Source of the DNA: a virus
DNA: 22,114 nucleotides
Strand: one strand, 5' to 3'
Virus record (IMG/VR): IMGVR_UViG_3300007541_000257
Location: 1-22,114 of that record
Part shown: positions 1 through 4,478 of the stretch, one piece after another
Numbering within the stretch: position 1 is the first letter of the stretch
Layout of the letters: each line of letters begins with the position of its first letter
Program-made: the position numbers and the translations under genes
Notes under the pieces: model-generated
The model's input: the letters and a program-made list of their open reading frames with translations, nothing else
Database searches by the model: none
Told to the model about the DNA's origin: nothing

Positions 1-135
1 ATGAACCACGCTGATCACACAACCTACGAACACATTATTCACATGTTTCTTTGCTGTATTGCTGGTCTAGGTATCGGCACCCTGGCAGTCTGGGGATATC
101 AAAAAATTAAAGAAAACAAGAACCACAACCCATGA
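1..135 (+). CDS. Small membrane protein of unknown function upstream of talC
   Basis: An ATG at the first base opens a 44-codon frame that ends in the ATGA overlap with talC. The start may be real, or the gene may extend upstream of the window. Residues about 11-33 form one hydrophobic segment (HMFLCCIAGLGIGTLAVWGY), followed by a short Lys/Asn-rich tail, so a single-pass membrane peptide is likely. I do not recognise a family. The 4-base overlap implies translational coupling to talC and membership of the same early operon. Confidence 0.6.
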   Translation: MNHADHTTYEHIIHMFLCCIAGLGIGTLAVWGYQKIKENKNHNP

Positions 136-785
136 AAATTTTTCTAGATACTGCTGATGTTGCCGAAATTGCAAAGGCACATGAAACTGGATTGATCAAT
201 GGGGTTACCACAAATCCAACTCTAATTAAGAAGAGTGGTCGTGATCCTGTTGAAGTTATTAAGGAGATCTCTTCTTCTTTTGCAAGTCTTGAATCAATCT
301 CTGCCGAGGTTGTTGCCGATACTGCAGAAGAAATGGTTGATCAGGCACAAGAATTCAATGGACTCTGGAATGTCACCATTAAAGTTCCTTGCACTGTAGA
401 GGGTCTTAAGGCATGTACTGCTCTTGCAATGACCAACTACAAAGTCAATGTGACCCTTGTGTTCTCTGTTGCTCAAGCAATTCTGGCAGAGAAGGCAGGT
501 GCTGCATATGTCTCACCATTCGTTGGTCGTTGGGTGGACAATGGAATTGATGGTGTTGAACTTATCAAAAACATTCGTCAGGTGTATACTGGCAATGGAC
601 AGTTCACAACAACTCAAATCCTGAGTGCATCTCTTCGTGATGTTCGTCAAGTTGAGCAATGTGCTTTGGTCGGCACTGATGTGGTTACAATTCCATCTAA
701 AGTTTTTTGGGGAATGTATAGTAATGTACTCACCGATAAAGGATTAGAACAATTTCAAAAAGATTGGGATCAAGTAAAGAAATGA
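132..785 (+). CDS. talC: Transaldolase, fructose-6-phosphate aldolase type
   Basis: A 217-residue TIM-barrel aldolase of the small FSA/TalC class, a well-known cyanophage auxiliary metabolic gene. Visible family signatures are the N-terminal FLDTAD, the GVTTNPTL loop (residues 24-31), the Schiff-base lysine in the strand VTIKVPCTVEGLKA (Lys84), and the SPFVGRWVD phosphate-binding loop. The length matches the family (about 215-220 residues), so the gene looks intact. The enzyme transfers dihydroxyacetone units in the non-oxidative pentose phosphate pathway. In infected cyanobacteria this is thought to favour NADPH and ribose-5-phosphate supply over carbon fixation. It overlaps the upstream peptide gene and the next gene by ATGA, so it is co-translated with them. 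Confidence 0.97.
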   Translation: MKIFLDTADVAEIAKAHETGLINGVTTNPTLIKKSGRDPVEVIKEISSSFASLESISAEVVADTAEEMVDQAQEFNGLWNVTIKVPCTVEGLKACTALAMTNYKVNVTLVFSVAQAILAEKAGAAYVSPFVGRWVDNGIDGVELIKNIRQVYTGNGQFTTTQILSASLRDVRQVEQCALVGTDVVTIPSKVFWGMYSNVLTDKGLEQFQKDWDQVKK

Positions 786-979
786 CTTTCACACAAACGT
801 CCGATAAACCCTATGATAGGCACCAGTATAAGGTGGTTCTGAATCATGAAAAAGTTTTCATCTTTGATAGTTGGGAAGAAGCAAACCAATTTTGGTGGAA
901 CAGTCCAAACAAAATGAATAGTCACATTGAGGTGATAGACAGATCAGAAACTGACTCTGGTAGGGGATTTGGTAGTTGA
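782..979 (+). CDS. Conserved small cyanophage protein of unknown function
   Basis: A 65-residue protein starting at the ATG that overlaps the talC stop (ATGA). An in-frame upstream start at 764 would lie inside talC and is less likely. It is hydrophilic with aromatic clusters (FDSWEEANQFWW) and a Gly/Ser-rich tail, and has no membrane segment or cysteine motif. I cannot assign a family. Its stop codon (977-979) lies inside an 8-bp inverted repeat that brackets the next -10 element. Confidence 0.75.
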   Translation: MTFTQTSDKPYDRHQYKVVLNHEKVFIFDSWEEANQFWWNSPNKMNSHIEVIDRSETDSGRGFGS

Positions 980-1005
980 CTTTGTGGTATAATACCTAAG
1001 TCAAC
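975..1005 (+). promoter_or_regulatory. Extended -10 promoter inside an inverted repeat
   Basis: TATAAT at 988-993 is preceded by TGG (985-987), giving an extended -10. No good -35 exists at 17 bp; the nearby TTGACT (976-981) is only 6 bp away. The element sits in a perfect 8-bp inverted repeat, GTTGACTT (975-982) and AAGTCAAC (998-1005), with a second inner dyad GGT/ACC (986-988/994-996). It would drive the gene at 1016. Confidence 0.55.
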
Positions 1006-1015
1006 ACAAAGGCAC

Positions 1016-1414
1016 ATGACCAACTTCCAAGCAGAAAGTAAAAAATCTGGCGATCAGTTTGAAACTATCGTCGAGGAAAACCTCAAAGAACTTGGATACG
1101 ATATTACAGGAACGAATGTCAAACTCAATGACATTGGCGTAAATGTTGACTATATTGCAGTTAAAGATGGCATCATTGAGTATGGTGAAGCGAAAGGTGG
1201 TAACCCTGGAGGAAAGAAACGTCCTGGTGCTCAGAGGACTGATAACGTAAAGAAAGCGATCTGCAACGGCGCTCTTCTTAAGCACTCTAATCCCGATGCA
1301 CGGTATGTAATTTATTTTTCTGCTCGTCCCAAAGAAGGTAATTCTTCTGATGAGATGATAAAGACTGCTCTCTCTGCTGGATATGTCGATGAAGTTCGAT
1401 ACATTGAACTTTGA
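1016..1414 (+). CDS. PD-(D/E)XK nuclease-like small protein
   Basis: A 132-residue protein whose centre reads like a restriction-endonuclease core: strand NVDYIAVKDGIIEYGEAKGG (residues 43-62) supplies Asp45 and the Glu58-X-Lys60 pair of a D-(X)n-ExK active site, and Glu20 in the first helix could be the conserved glutamate. A Lys/Arg/Gly-rich stretch (GGKKRPGAQR) follows and may contact nucleic acid. The fold assignment is from the motif only. The substrate is unknown; host DNA degradation or DNA repair are possibilities. The gene has its own candidate promoter (975-1005), and its stop codon lies inside the -35 box of the next promoter. Confidence 0.7.
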   Translation: MTNFQAESKKSGDQFETIVEENLKELGYDITGTNVKLNDIGVNVDYIAVKDGIIEYGEAKGGNPGGKKRPGAQRTDNVKKAICNGALLKHSNPDARYVIYFSARPKEGNSSDEMIKTALSAGYVDEVRYIEL

Positions 1415-1439
1415 CACTCTAATTTAATTCTGTTATAAT
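1411..1439 (+). promoter_or_regulatory. Consensus sigma70 promoter
   Basis: TTGACA (1411-1416), a 17-bp spacer and TATAAT (1434-1439) match the bacterial sigma70 consensus exactly, as expected for a cyanophage early promoter read by host RNA polymerase. The upstream stop codon TGA (1412-1414) is part of the -35 box. The expected transcription start, about 1446, falls in the loop of the terminator at 1441-1463. Confidence 0.9.
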
Positions 1440-1440
1440 G

Positions 1441-1463
1441 GGAGGAGTAATCCTCCTTTTTTT
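1441..1463 (+). terminator. Intrinsic terminator abutting the promoter
   Basis: GGAGGA (1441-1446), loop GTAA, TCCTCC (1451-1456), then seven T (1457-1463). It would end transcripts arriving from the talC side. RNA started at the adjacent promoter lacks most of the 5' arm and should escape it. Confidence 0.8.
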
Positions 1464-1772
1464 ATGAACGGAAATTTGGAACCAGAAGAAAGAGTAATGA
1501 ATGAAGATCATTGGTTACATGATTTTTATGATGCACTACGGAAATTGGGATGGGAAGCAAAGGATGACATCCAAGTAGATATTGGTGGCACTGTCGTTTC
1601 TGGTATTCATCAAGGAGAAAATTACAATGAGAAGTGGGCAACTCCTTATGGTGTTCGTAAATACAATAATGATGCGTTCATTGTAATTAAGAATCTCACC
1701 CGTAGTCCATTTGAACCCTCTAAACCCTTTCAAGGAGAATTTAAACAAGCACACCCATACGAAAAGAAATGA
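1464..1772 (+). CDS. Conserved hypothetical phage protein
   Basis: A 102-residue soluble protein. The ATG at 1464 follows the terminator T-run directly and has no Shine-Dalgarno. An internal ATG at 1497 (MNEDHWLHDF) is preceded by AGAAAGAG and is a credible alternative start. The sequence has a Trp-rich amphipathic N-terminal helix (HDFYDALRKLGWEA) and a Tyr/Trp/Lys-rich middle; no catalytic motif or membrane segment is visible. I do not recognise the family. It overlaps the glutaredoxin gene by ATGA and shares its promoter at 1411-1439. Confidence 0.7.
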   Translation: MNGNLEPEERVMNEDHWLHDFYDALRKLGWEAKDDIQVDIGGTVVSGIHQGENYNEKWATPYGVRKYNNDAFIVIKNLTRSPFEPSKPFQGEFKQAHPYEKK

Positions 1773-2005
1773 AGTTTACAGTTTATTCCAAATATGGTTG
1801 TCCATATTGTACAAAAACAATTCAGGTTTTAGAAAAATTAAACTTAGAGTATGTTGAATATAAACTTGGAGATGATTTTACCAGAGAAGAATTCTATGGT
1901 GAGTTCGGTAATGGTACAACTTTCCCCCAAGTTCTTGCAGATCAAACTAAACTAGGAGGATGCAGTGACACAATCAGATACCTCCAAGAAAAAAAGATCC
2001 TTTGA
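1769..2005 (+). CDS. Glutaredoxin
   Basis: A 78-residue thioredoxin-fold protein with the dithiol active site CPYC (residues 11-14), the cis-proline motif TFPQV and the glutathione-contacting GGCSDT segment, all in glutaredoxin order and spacing. The length is typical of bacterial and phage glutaredoxins. In T4-like phages such proteins (T4 nrdC is the analogue) supply electrons to ribonucleotide reductase for dNTP synthesis. It is translationally coupled to the preceding gene through ATGA. Its stop codon lies in a small hairpin (1994-2009), and a structured non-coding segment follows. Confidence 0.93.
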   Translation: MKFTVYSKYGCPYCTKTIQVLEKLNLEYVEYKLGDDFTREEFYGEFGNGTTFPQVLADQTKLGGCSDTIRYLQEKKIL

Positions 2006-2009
2006 TCTT
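1994..2009. other. Hairpin at the glutaredoxin stop codon
   Basis: AAGATC (1994-1999), loop CTTT, GATCTT (2004-2009). The plus strand has no T-run after it. On the minus strand it is followed by a run of T, but no minus-strand gene is present there, so a terminator role is doubtful. Confidence 0.4.
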
Positions 2010-2011
2010 GA

Positions 2012-2105
2012 AATAAATAGAGGGGTAGAACTAATGTTGGGAGGGAGATCAAAACCCCAAAGAGGCATTTTTCATGTAAAAATTGCCAAAATGATCTCCC
2101 TTTTT
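2012..2105 (+). ncRNA. Structured non-coding segment, possible small RNA or attenuator
   Basis: No ORF occupies this gap. AATAAATA (2012-2019) resembles a T4 late element. Downstream, GGGAGATCA (2043-2051) pairs perfectly with TGATCTCCC (2092-2100), which is followed by five T: an intrinsic terminator with a long loop. Inside that loop a second hairpin joins GGCATTTTT (2064-2072) with AAAAATTGCC (2078-2087, one-base bulge). GGGGT (2022-2026) can pair with ACCCC (2054-2058), which crosses the long stem and would require a pseudoknot or an alternative fold. A short RNA of about 75-80 nt is an inference from promoter-like element plus terminator. Confidence 0.4.
2043..2105 (+). terminator. Intrinsic terminator with branched loop
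   Basis: A 9-bp perfect stem (2043-2051 with 2092-2100) is followed by TTTTT at 2101-2105. The 40-nt loop contains its own hairpin. It probably ends the 1464-2005 transcription unit. Confidence 0.6.
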
Positions 2106-2109
2106 CGAA

Positions 2110-2166
2110 GAGAGATACATTTTACATTTGAATCCTCTTTTTCAATTAAGAAAAAATCTCTCGGAG
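2110..2166 (+). promoter_or_regulatory. Hairpin leader and ribosome binding site
   Basis: GAGAGAT (2110-2116) pairs with ATCTCTC (2156-2162), and TTTTTC (2138-2143) pairs with GAAAAA (2150-2155). The structure ends directly at the Shine-Dalgarno GGAG (2163-2166), 7 nt before the ATG at 2174, so folding could modulate ribosome access. Confidence 0.4.
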
Positions 2167-2173
2167 AAGAACT

Positions 2174-2407
2174 ATGACTGCTGCAACTATAACGATCTTT
2201 TCATTAATGACGTTTCTCTTTCTTGTTGTGGGACTCATAGGTGGTTGGGTTGCCAGAGAATACATGATGAACTACAGGGAAATTCCAAGACCACACCCTG
2301 AAATGTTTGATGGACAAGGCAATCTCATACCTGACGAAGTAATTGCATTTAATTTTGAGAACTATCATGACTACGAAGACAACAGCGACGAAGAAGACTA
2401 CGACTAA
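2174..2407 (+). CDS. Small single-pass membrane protein with acidic tail
   Basis: A 77-residue protein with a strong hydrophobic segment at residues 5-28 (ending in LVVGLIGGWVA), a short Tyr/Pro/Arg region, the conserved-looking MFDGQGNLIPDEVIAFNFENY, and a very acidic C-terminus. I recall similar proteins in related cyanophages, without a known function. GGAG at 2163-2166 supports the ATG. The last 41 bases overlap the next gene in another frame, and the acidic tail is encoded there. Confidence 0.8.
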   Translation: MTAATITIFSLMTFLFLVVGLIGGWVAREYMMNYREIPRPHPEMFDGQGNLIPDEVIAFNFENYHDYEDNSDEEDYD

Positions 2408-2987
2408 GCGAAACACTACTCAGACTACGCAGTCTGTTCAGACAACCCTCAACCTTCCTGCAAATCCATTTGCATTTGAAGTTCTTACACTCGCATCAAA
2501 GCAAAGAACGAAAGCAAAGAAAATTGAAGTGCTGAAAAAATATGAGCATGAATCACTCAAAGCATTGTTCATCTGGAACTTTGATGAGAGTGTAATCTCT
2601 TTGCTTCCTCCTGGCGAAGTTCCATACTCTAGTTTGAAAGACGAACAAGTTTCAAATGGAACTCTCAGCACAAAGATCAACCAGTTGGTTGGTACTATGG
2701 ATTATTTTGATACCGTTTCTCTTGGTAATGCTGCTGACTTGAAACAAGGTAAGACAACCATCCGAAAGGAGTGGAGAAGGTTTTATAATTTCATCAAGGG
2801 TGGTAATGATCAATTGAAGTCTCTTCGTAGGGAGACAATGTTTATTCAGATTCTTGAGGGTCTTCATCCACTTGATGCTGAAATTCTTTGCCTGGTTAAG
2901 GATAAGAATCTGGAAAGCAGGTATAGTATTTCTAAAGAAGTAGTATCAGAAGCATATCCAGATATTCAGTGGGGTGGTAGAAGTTGA
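2367..2987 (+). CDS. DUF6433-like conserved T4-type phage protein
   Basis: A 206-residue protein of unknown function widespread in T4-like phages. I recognise the family from the segment ALFIWNFDESVISLLPPGEV and the basic WRRFYNFIKGGNDQLKSLRR region, and place it in DUF6433 from memory. The ATG at 2367 is chosen over an in-frame TTG at 2343. Residues 1-25 are a Thr/Lys/Gln-rich, likely disordered extension, partly encoded by bases shared with the upstream gene. The rest looks helical and soluble. The stop TGA overlaps the next TTG start. Confidence 0.75.
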   Translation: MTTKTTATKKTTTKRNTTQTTQSVQTTLNLPANPFAFEVLTLASKQRTKAKKIEVLKKYEHESLKALFIWNFDESVISLLPPGEVPYSSLKDEQVSNGTLSTKINQLVGTMDYFDTVSLGNAADLKQGKTTIRKEWRRFYNFIKGGNDQLKSLRRETMFIQILEGLHPLDAEILCLVKDKNLESRYSISKEVVSEAYPDIQWGGRS

Positions 2988-3244
2988 GTTCTAAGATTAG
3001 AATTATACAAAGAGACTGTGATCCTGAAGCGGCAAATGATAGATCTCTACCTTGTACAAGTTACTTGGTAGAGTATATCCTGGATGGTGTAACTAAATGG
3101 GATCTAGTTATTTGTAGTAAAAAAGTAGATATTTTTGATCATTACTGGGATTTGTATCGTGAAGATTTGATTGGATTTAAACAATCGGAGGGAAGAACAA
3201 ACCCCAAACTATGGAATCCTCCTGGAGCTAAGAAAAAGAAATGA
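2984..3244 (+). CDS. Conserved small cyanophage protein, TTG start
   Basis: An 86-residue protein starting at a TTG that overlaps the upstream stop (TTGA). No ATG lies near the N-terminus, so TTG is the best start. The sequence SKIRIIQRDCDPEAAND, then PCTSYLVEYILDG, then a Trp/Tyr-rich DIFDHYWDLYREDL, resembles a conserved cyanophage hypothetical family I have seen but cannot name. The basic KKKK end and soluble character give no catalytic hint. It overlaps the following small gene by ATGA. Confidence 0.75.
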   Translation: MSSKIRIIQRDCDPEAANDRSLPCTSYLVEYILDGVTKWDLVICSKKVDIFDHYWDLYREDLIGFKQSEGRTNPKLWNPPGAKKKK

Positions 3245-3417
3245 CAGAAGATAACAATTTAAACATTGGAATTGACCTTGATGCAATTCAAAGTGTAAAG
3301 AAGAAGTACAAAAAATTAAAGAAGTACATGCGCTCTGGCATCTATCAAGTTAAGACCATGGATGGAACAGAGAGAGTCGTGTCTCAATTATTAAAAGACA
3401 ATGAAACTGTAACATAA
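3241..3417 (+). CDS. Small basic protein of unknown function
   Basis: A 58-codon frame beginning at the ATGA overlap with the previous stop. The middle is strongly basic (SVKKKYKKLKKYMRSG), followed by a short beta-like stretch (IYQVKTMDGTERVVSQLL). This suggests a nucleic-acid- or polymerase-binding peptide, but no family is recognised. It is the last gene of the unit before the promoter at 3432. Confidence 0.65.
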   Translation: MTEDNNLNIGIDLDAIQSVKKKYKKLKKYMRSGIYQVKTMDGTERVVSQLLKDNETVT

Positions 3418-3431
3418 GTTACAAAATAAAC

Positions 3432-3466
3432 TTGCTATATACACTATCAGGGGTTATAATACCCTT
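3432..3466 (+). promoter_or_regulatory. Sigma70 promoter with dyad around the -10
   Basis: TTGCTA (3432-3437), a 17-bp spacer and TATAAT (3455-3460). GGGT (3451-3454) and ACCC (3461-3464) flank the -10 hexamer as an exact inverted repeat. The start site would be near 3467, leaving a leader of only about 11 nt before the ATG at 3478. Confidence 0.75.
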
Positions 3467-3477
3467 ACGTTCATCCC

Positions 3478-3657
3478 ATGTTATCACTAGCACTCATCTT
3501 TTTTAGTCATGTCTCGCCCGAGAATTATCTTAGGTGTGAAGACCTCAACTGGTTGAGAGAGGGATTAGAGGAGACAACTCTTTTCACTCCCCTTGAGAAG
3601 TCTGATATTCTCATCCATTGGATGGAACATACGGACCCCCAATGCTTTGATAACTAG
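3478..3657 (+). CDS. Conserved small cyanophage protein
   Basis: A 59-residue frame from ATG 3478 to TAG 3657. The first ten residues are hydrophobic (MLSLALIFFS). They are followed by HVSPENYLRCEDLNWLREG, then LEKSDILIHWMEHTDPQC. I recall this pattern from hypothetical proteins of other cyanomyoviruses. It has two cysteines and a helical, soluble body; the N-terminus could be a weak signal or membrane anchor. No function is known. It is the first gene after the promoter at 3432-3460, and its leader has no Shine-Dalgarno. Confidence 0.7.
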   Translation: MLSLALIFFSHVSPENYLRCEDLNWLREGLEETTLFTPLEKSDILIHWMEHTDPQCFDN

Positions 3658-3671
3658 GACGCAAGTAGGAC

Positions 3672-3722
3672 GGCGGAACGGAACGTTCATTCGCTATTCG
3701 CAAATAGCGAACGCAAACCGCC
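3672..3722 (+). other. GC-rich nested hairpin in an intergenic leader
   Basis: TTCGCTATT (3690-3698), loop CGCA and AATAGCGAA (3703-3711) form a perfect 9-bp stem. GGCGG (3672-3676) and CCGCC (3718-3722) can close an outer stem. A tandem GGAACGGAAC precedes the inner stem. The segment is much richer in G+C than its surroundings and has no T-run, so it is probably an mRNA structure rather than a terminator. Confidence 0.6.
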
Positions 3723-3766
3723 CGAAGGAACGGGATTTAACCATCTCATTTCTTTGGAGTAAACCA

Positions 3767-3901
3767 ATGTCTAAAGTCGTTTATCGTGGTCAAGCATACG
3801 ACACTGTAGAGCGTCGTCAGCAACAATCACAAGCACAACAGCAACCTCAACAGCATAACGAAGCCTATCGTGGCATTAAGTTTGTCAAGGAGGACAAGTG
3901 A
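3767..3901 (+). CDS. DUF4278-like small protein shared with cyanobacteria
   Basis: A 44-residue protein with the N-terminal SKVVYRGQAYDT and the C-terminal repeat of the motif, AYRGIKF. These are the two hallmarks of the cyanobacterial DUF4278 family, separated by a Gln-rich linker. The ATG at 3767 is supported by GGAG (3757-3760); a longer in-frame reading through the upstream GC-rich hairpin is unlikely to be coding. The function is unknown. The family is common in cyanobacteria and their phages, which points to host-derived or shared ancestry. Its stop overlaps the next start by one base. Confidence 0.7.
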   Translation: MSKVVYRGQAYDTVERRQQQSQAQQQPQQHNEAYRGIKFVKEDK

Positions 3902-4011
3902 TGCAGAAACTCAATTTCCTTCAACTCATTAAAGAGAAGAAGCAAAAAGAAGATCGTCGTCACAAAGCAGAACTCTGCATGGCAGGTAACTGTCAGGTAG
4001 GCAAAAAGTGA
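3901..4011 (+). CDS. Very small basic protein
   Basis: A 36-residue frame starting at an ATG that shares one base with the preceding stop. It is strongly basic (KEKKQKEDRRHK) and has two cysteines six residues apart (CMAGNCQVGKK). No family is recognised. The tight overlaps on both sides are the main support for its being translated. Confidence 0.55.
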   Translation: MQKLNFLQLIKEKKQKEDRRHKAELCMAGNCQVGKK

Positions 4012-4094
4012 TTAGTTTAATCGGTGGAATCGTTTTAGGTTCTACTGCATTCATGCTCTTAATTTATGCTGAAGTATTATTGCTAAGTAAGTAA
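4008..4094 (+). CDS. 28-residue hydrophobic membrane peptide
   Basis: GTG at 4008 overlaps the previous stop (GTGA), and the TAA shares a base with the next ATG. The encoded peptide is almost entirely one transmembrane span (LIGGIVLGSTAFMLLIYAEV). Phages of cyanobacteria often carry tiny membrane subunits, but I cannot match this to a photosystem or cytochrome subunit. The evidence is the composition plus the overlap chain. Confidence 0.45.
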   Translation: MISLIGGIVLGSTAFMLLIYAEVLLLSK

Positions 4095-4249
4095 TGCAAA
4101 ATTACACATATCATCATGATGATATGGATAAAGATAACAGACCACCTGCCTGTTATCAGTTAAAGTACAGAGGTTGCAACTACTGGTCATGCTATCTCAT
4201 TCATTTGGATGAGTGGTTTGATAAACTACTAAAGTTTGAGGGGGATTGA
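4094..4249 (+). CDS. Small aromatic-rich protein
   Basis: A 51-residue frame beginning at ATG 4094 (one base shared with the preceding TAA). It is His/Tyr/Cys-rich (NYTYHHDDMD, then YRGCNYWSCYL) and ends with an amphipathic helix. Three cysteines in a short span could bind a metal, but there is no family match. The stop TGA (4247-4249) lies in the terminator loop and in the -35 box of the next promoter. Confidence 0.6.
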   Translation: MQNYTYHHDDMDKDNRPPACYQLKYRGCNYWSCYLIHLDEWFDKLLKFEGD

Positions 4250-4265
4250 CTCTCCCTCTTTTTTT
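4238..4265 (+). terminator. Intrinsic terminator overlapping the next promoter
   Basis: GAGGGGGA (4238-4245) pairs with TCTCCCTC (4251-4258), with one G-T wobble, around the loop TTGAC, and seven T follow (4259-4265). The loop is the -35 element of the promoter at 4246-4274. Confidence 0.8.
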
Positions 4266-4274
4266 GTGTATAAT
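4246..4274 (+). promoter_or_regulatory. Sigma70 promoter threaded through a terminator
   Basis: TTGACT (4246-4251), a 17-bp spacer and TATAAT (4269-4274). The spacer contains the 3' arm and T-run of the upstream terminator. It drives the 4296 gene and thyX. Confidence 0.88.
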
Positions 4275-4295
4275 GTGTAAAGAGAACTCTATTTT

Positions 4296-4478
4296 ATGGA
4301 CAGAGACAAACTAAAATTAATGATTCGGAATCTGGAGTTGTTAGTAGATTCTCTCAAAGCAGAAATCTATTCCGATATTGATGCATACAAACGTAAGTCT
4401 GATTACAAAGAAGTAGCATCGTATTTCCATGATTATGATGAAGTATTTGAAGATAGCGATTTGAACGAGGACTTTTGA
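4296..4478 (+). CDS. Small helical acidic protein
   Basis: A 60-residue protein with a leucine-patterned N-terminal helix (RDKLKLMIRNLELLVDSLKA) that could form a coiled coil, and a very acidic C-terminus (YDEVFEDSDLNEDF). It is similar in style to conserved cyanophage hypotheticals next to thyX; the function is unknown. It is the first gene of the thyX transcript, about 15 nt after the expected start site. The stop shares one base with the thyX ATG. Confidence 0.75.
   Translation: MDRDKLKLMIRNLELLVDSLKAEIYSDIDAYKRKSDYKEVASYFHDYDEVFEDSDLNEDF

Noticed and set aside
976-993. TTGACT plus TATAAT as a standard -35/-10 pair
   Set aside because: The spacing is 6 bp, far from the 16-18 bp needed. 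Kept only as an extended -10 with an inverted repeat.
975-1005. Inverted repeat as an intrinsic terminator
   Set aside because: No T-run follows the stem, and a long AT-rich loop makes it weak as a terminator.
1001-1417. Minus-strand open frame of 138 codons opposite the PD-(D/E)XK-like gene
   Set aside because: It mirrors the plus-strand gene, has a Ser/Phe/Ile-rich shadow composition, no ribosome site and no family pattern. The plus-strand gene has promoter, nuclease motif and linkage.
1994-2009. Hairpin at the glutaredoxin stop as a plus-strand terminator
   Set aside because: The stem is followed by GAAATAAATAG, not a T-run; the T-run exists only in the minus-strand sense, where no gene is present.
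3593-3901. 102-codon frame reading through the GC-rich hairpin into the DUF4278-like gene
   Set aside because: The first part overlaps the 3478-3657 gene and the hairpin and has no family-like sequence. ATG 3767 has a Shine-Dalgarno and begins the recognised motif.
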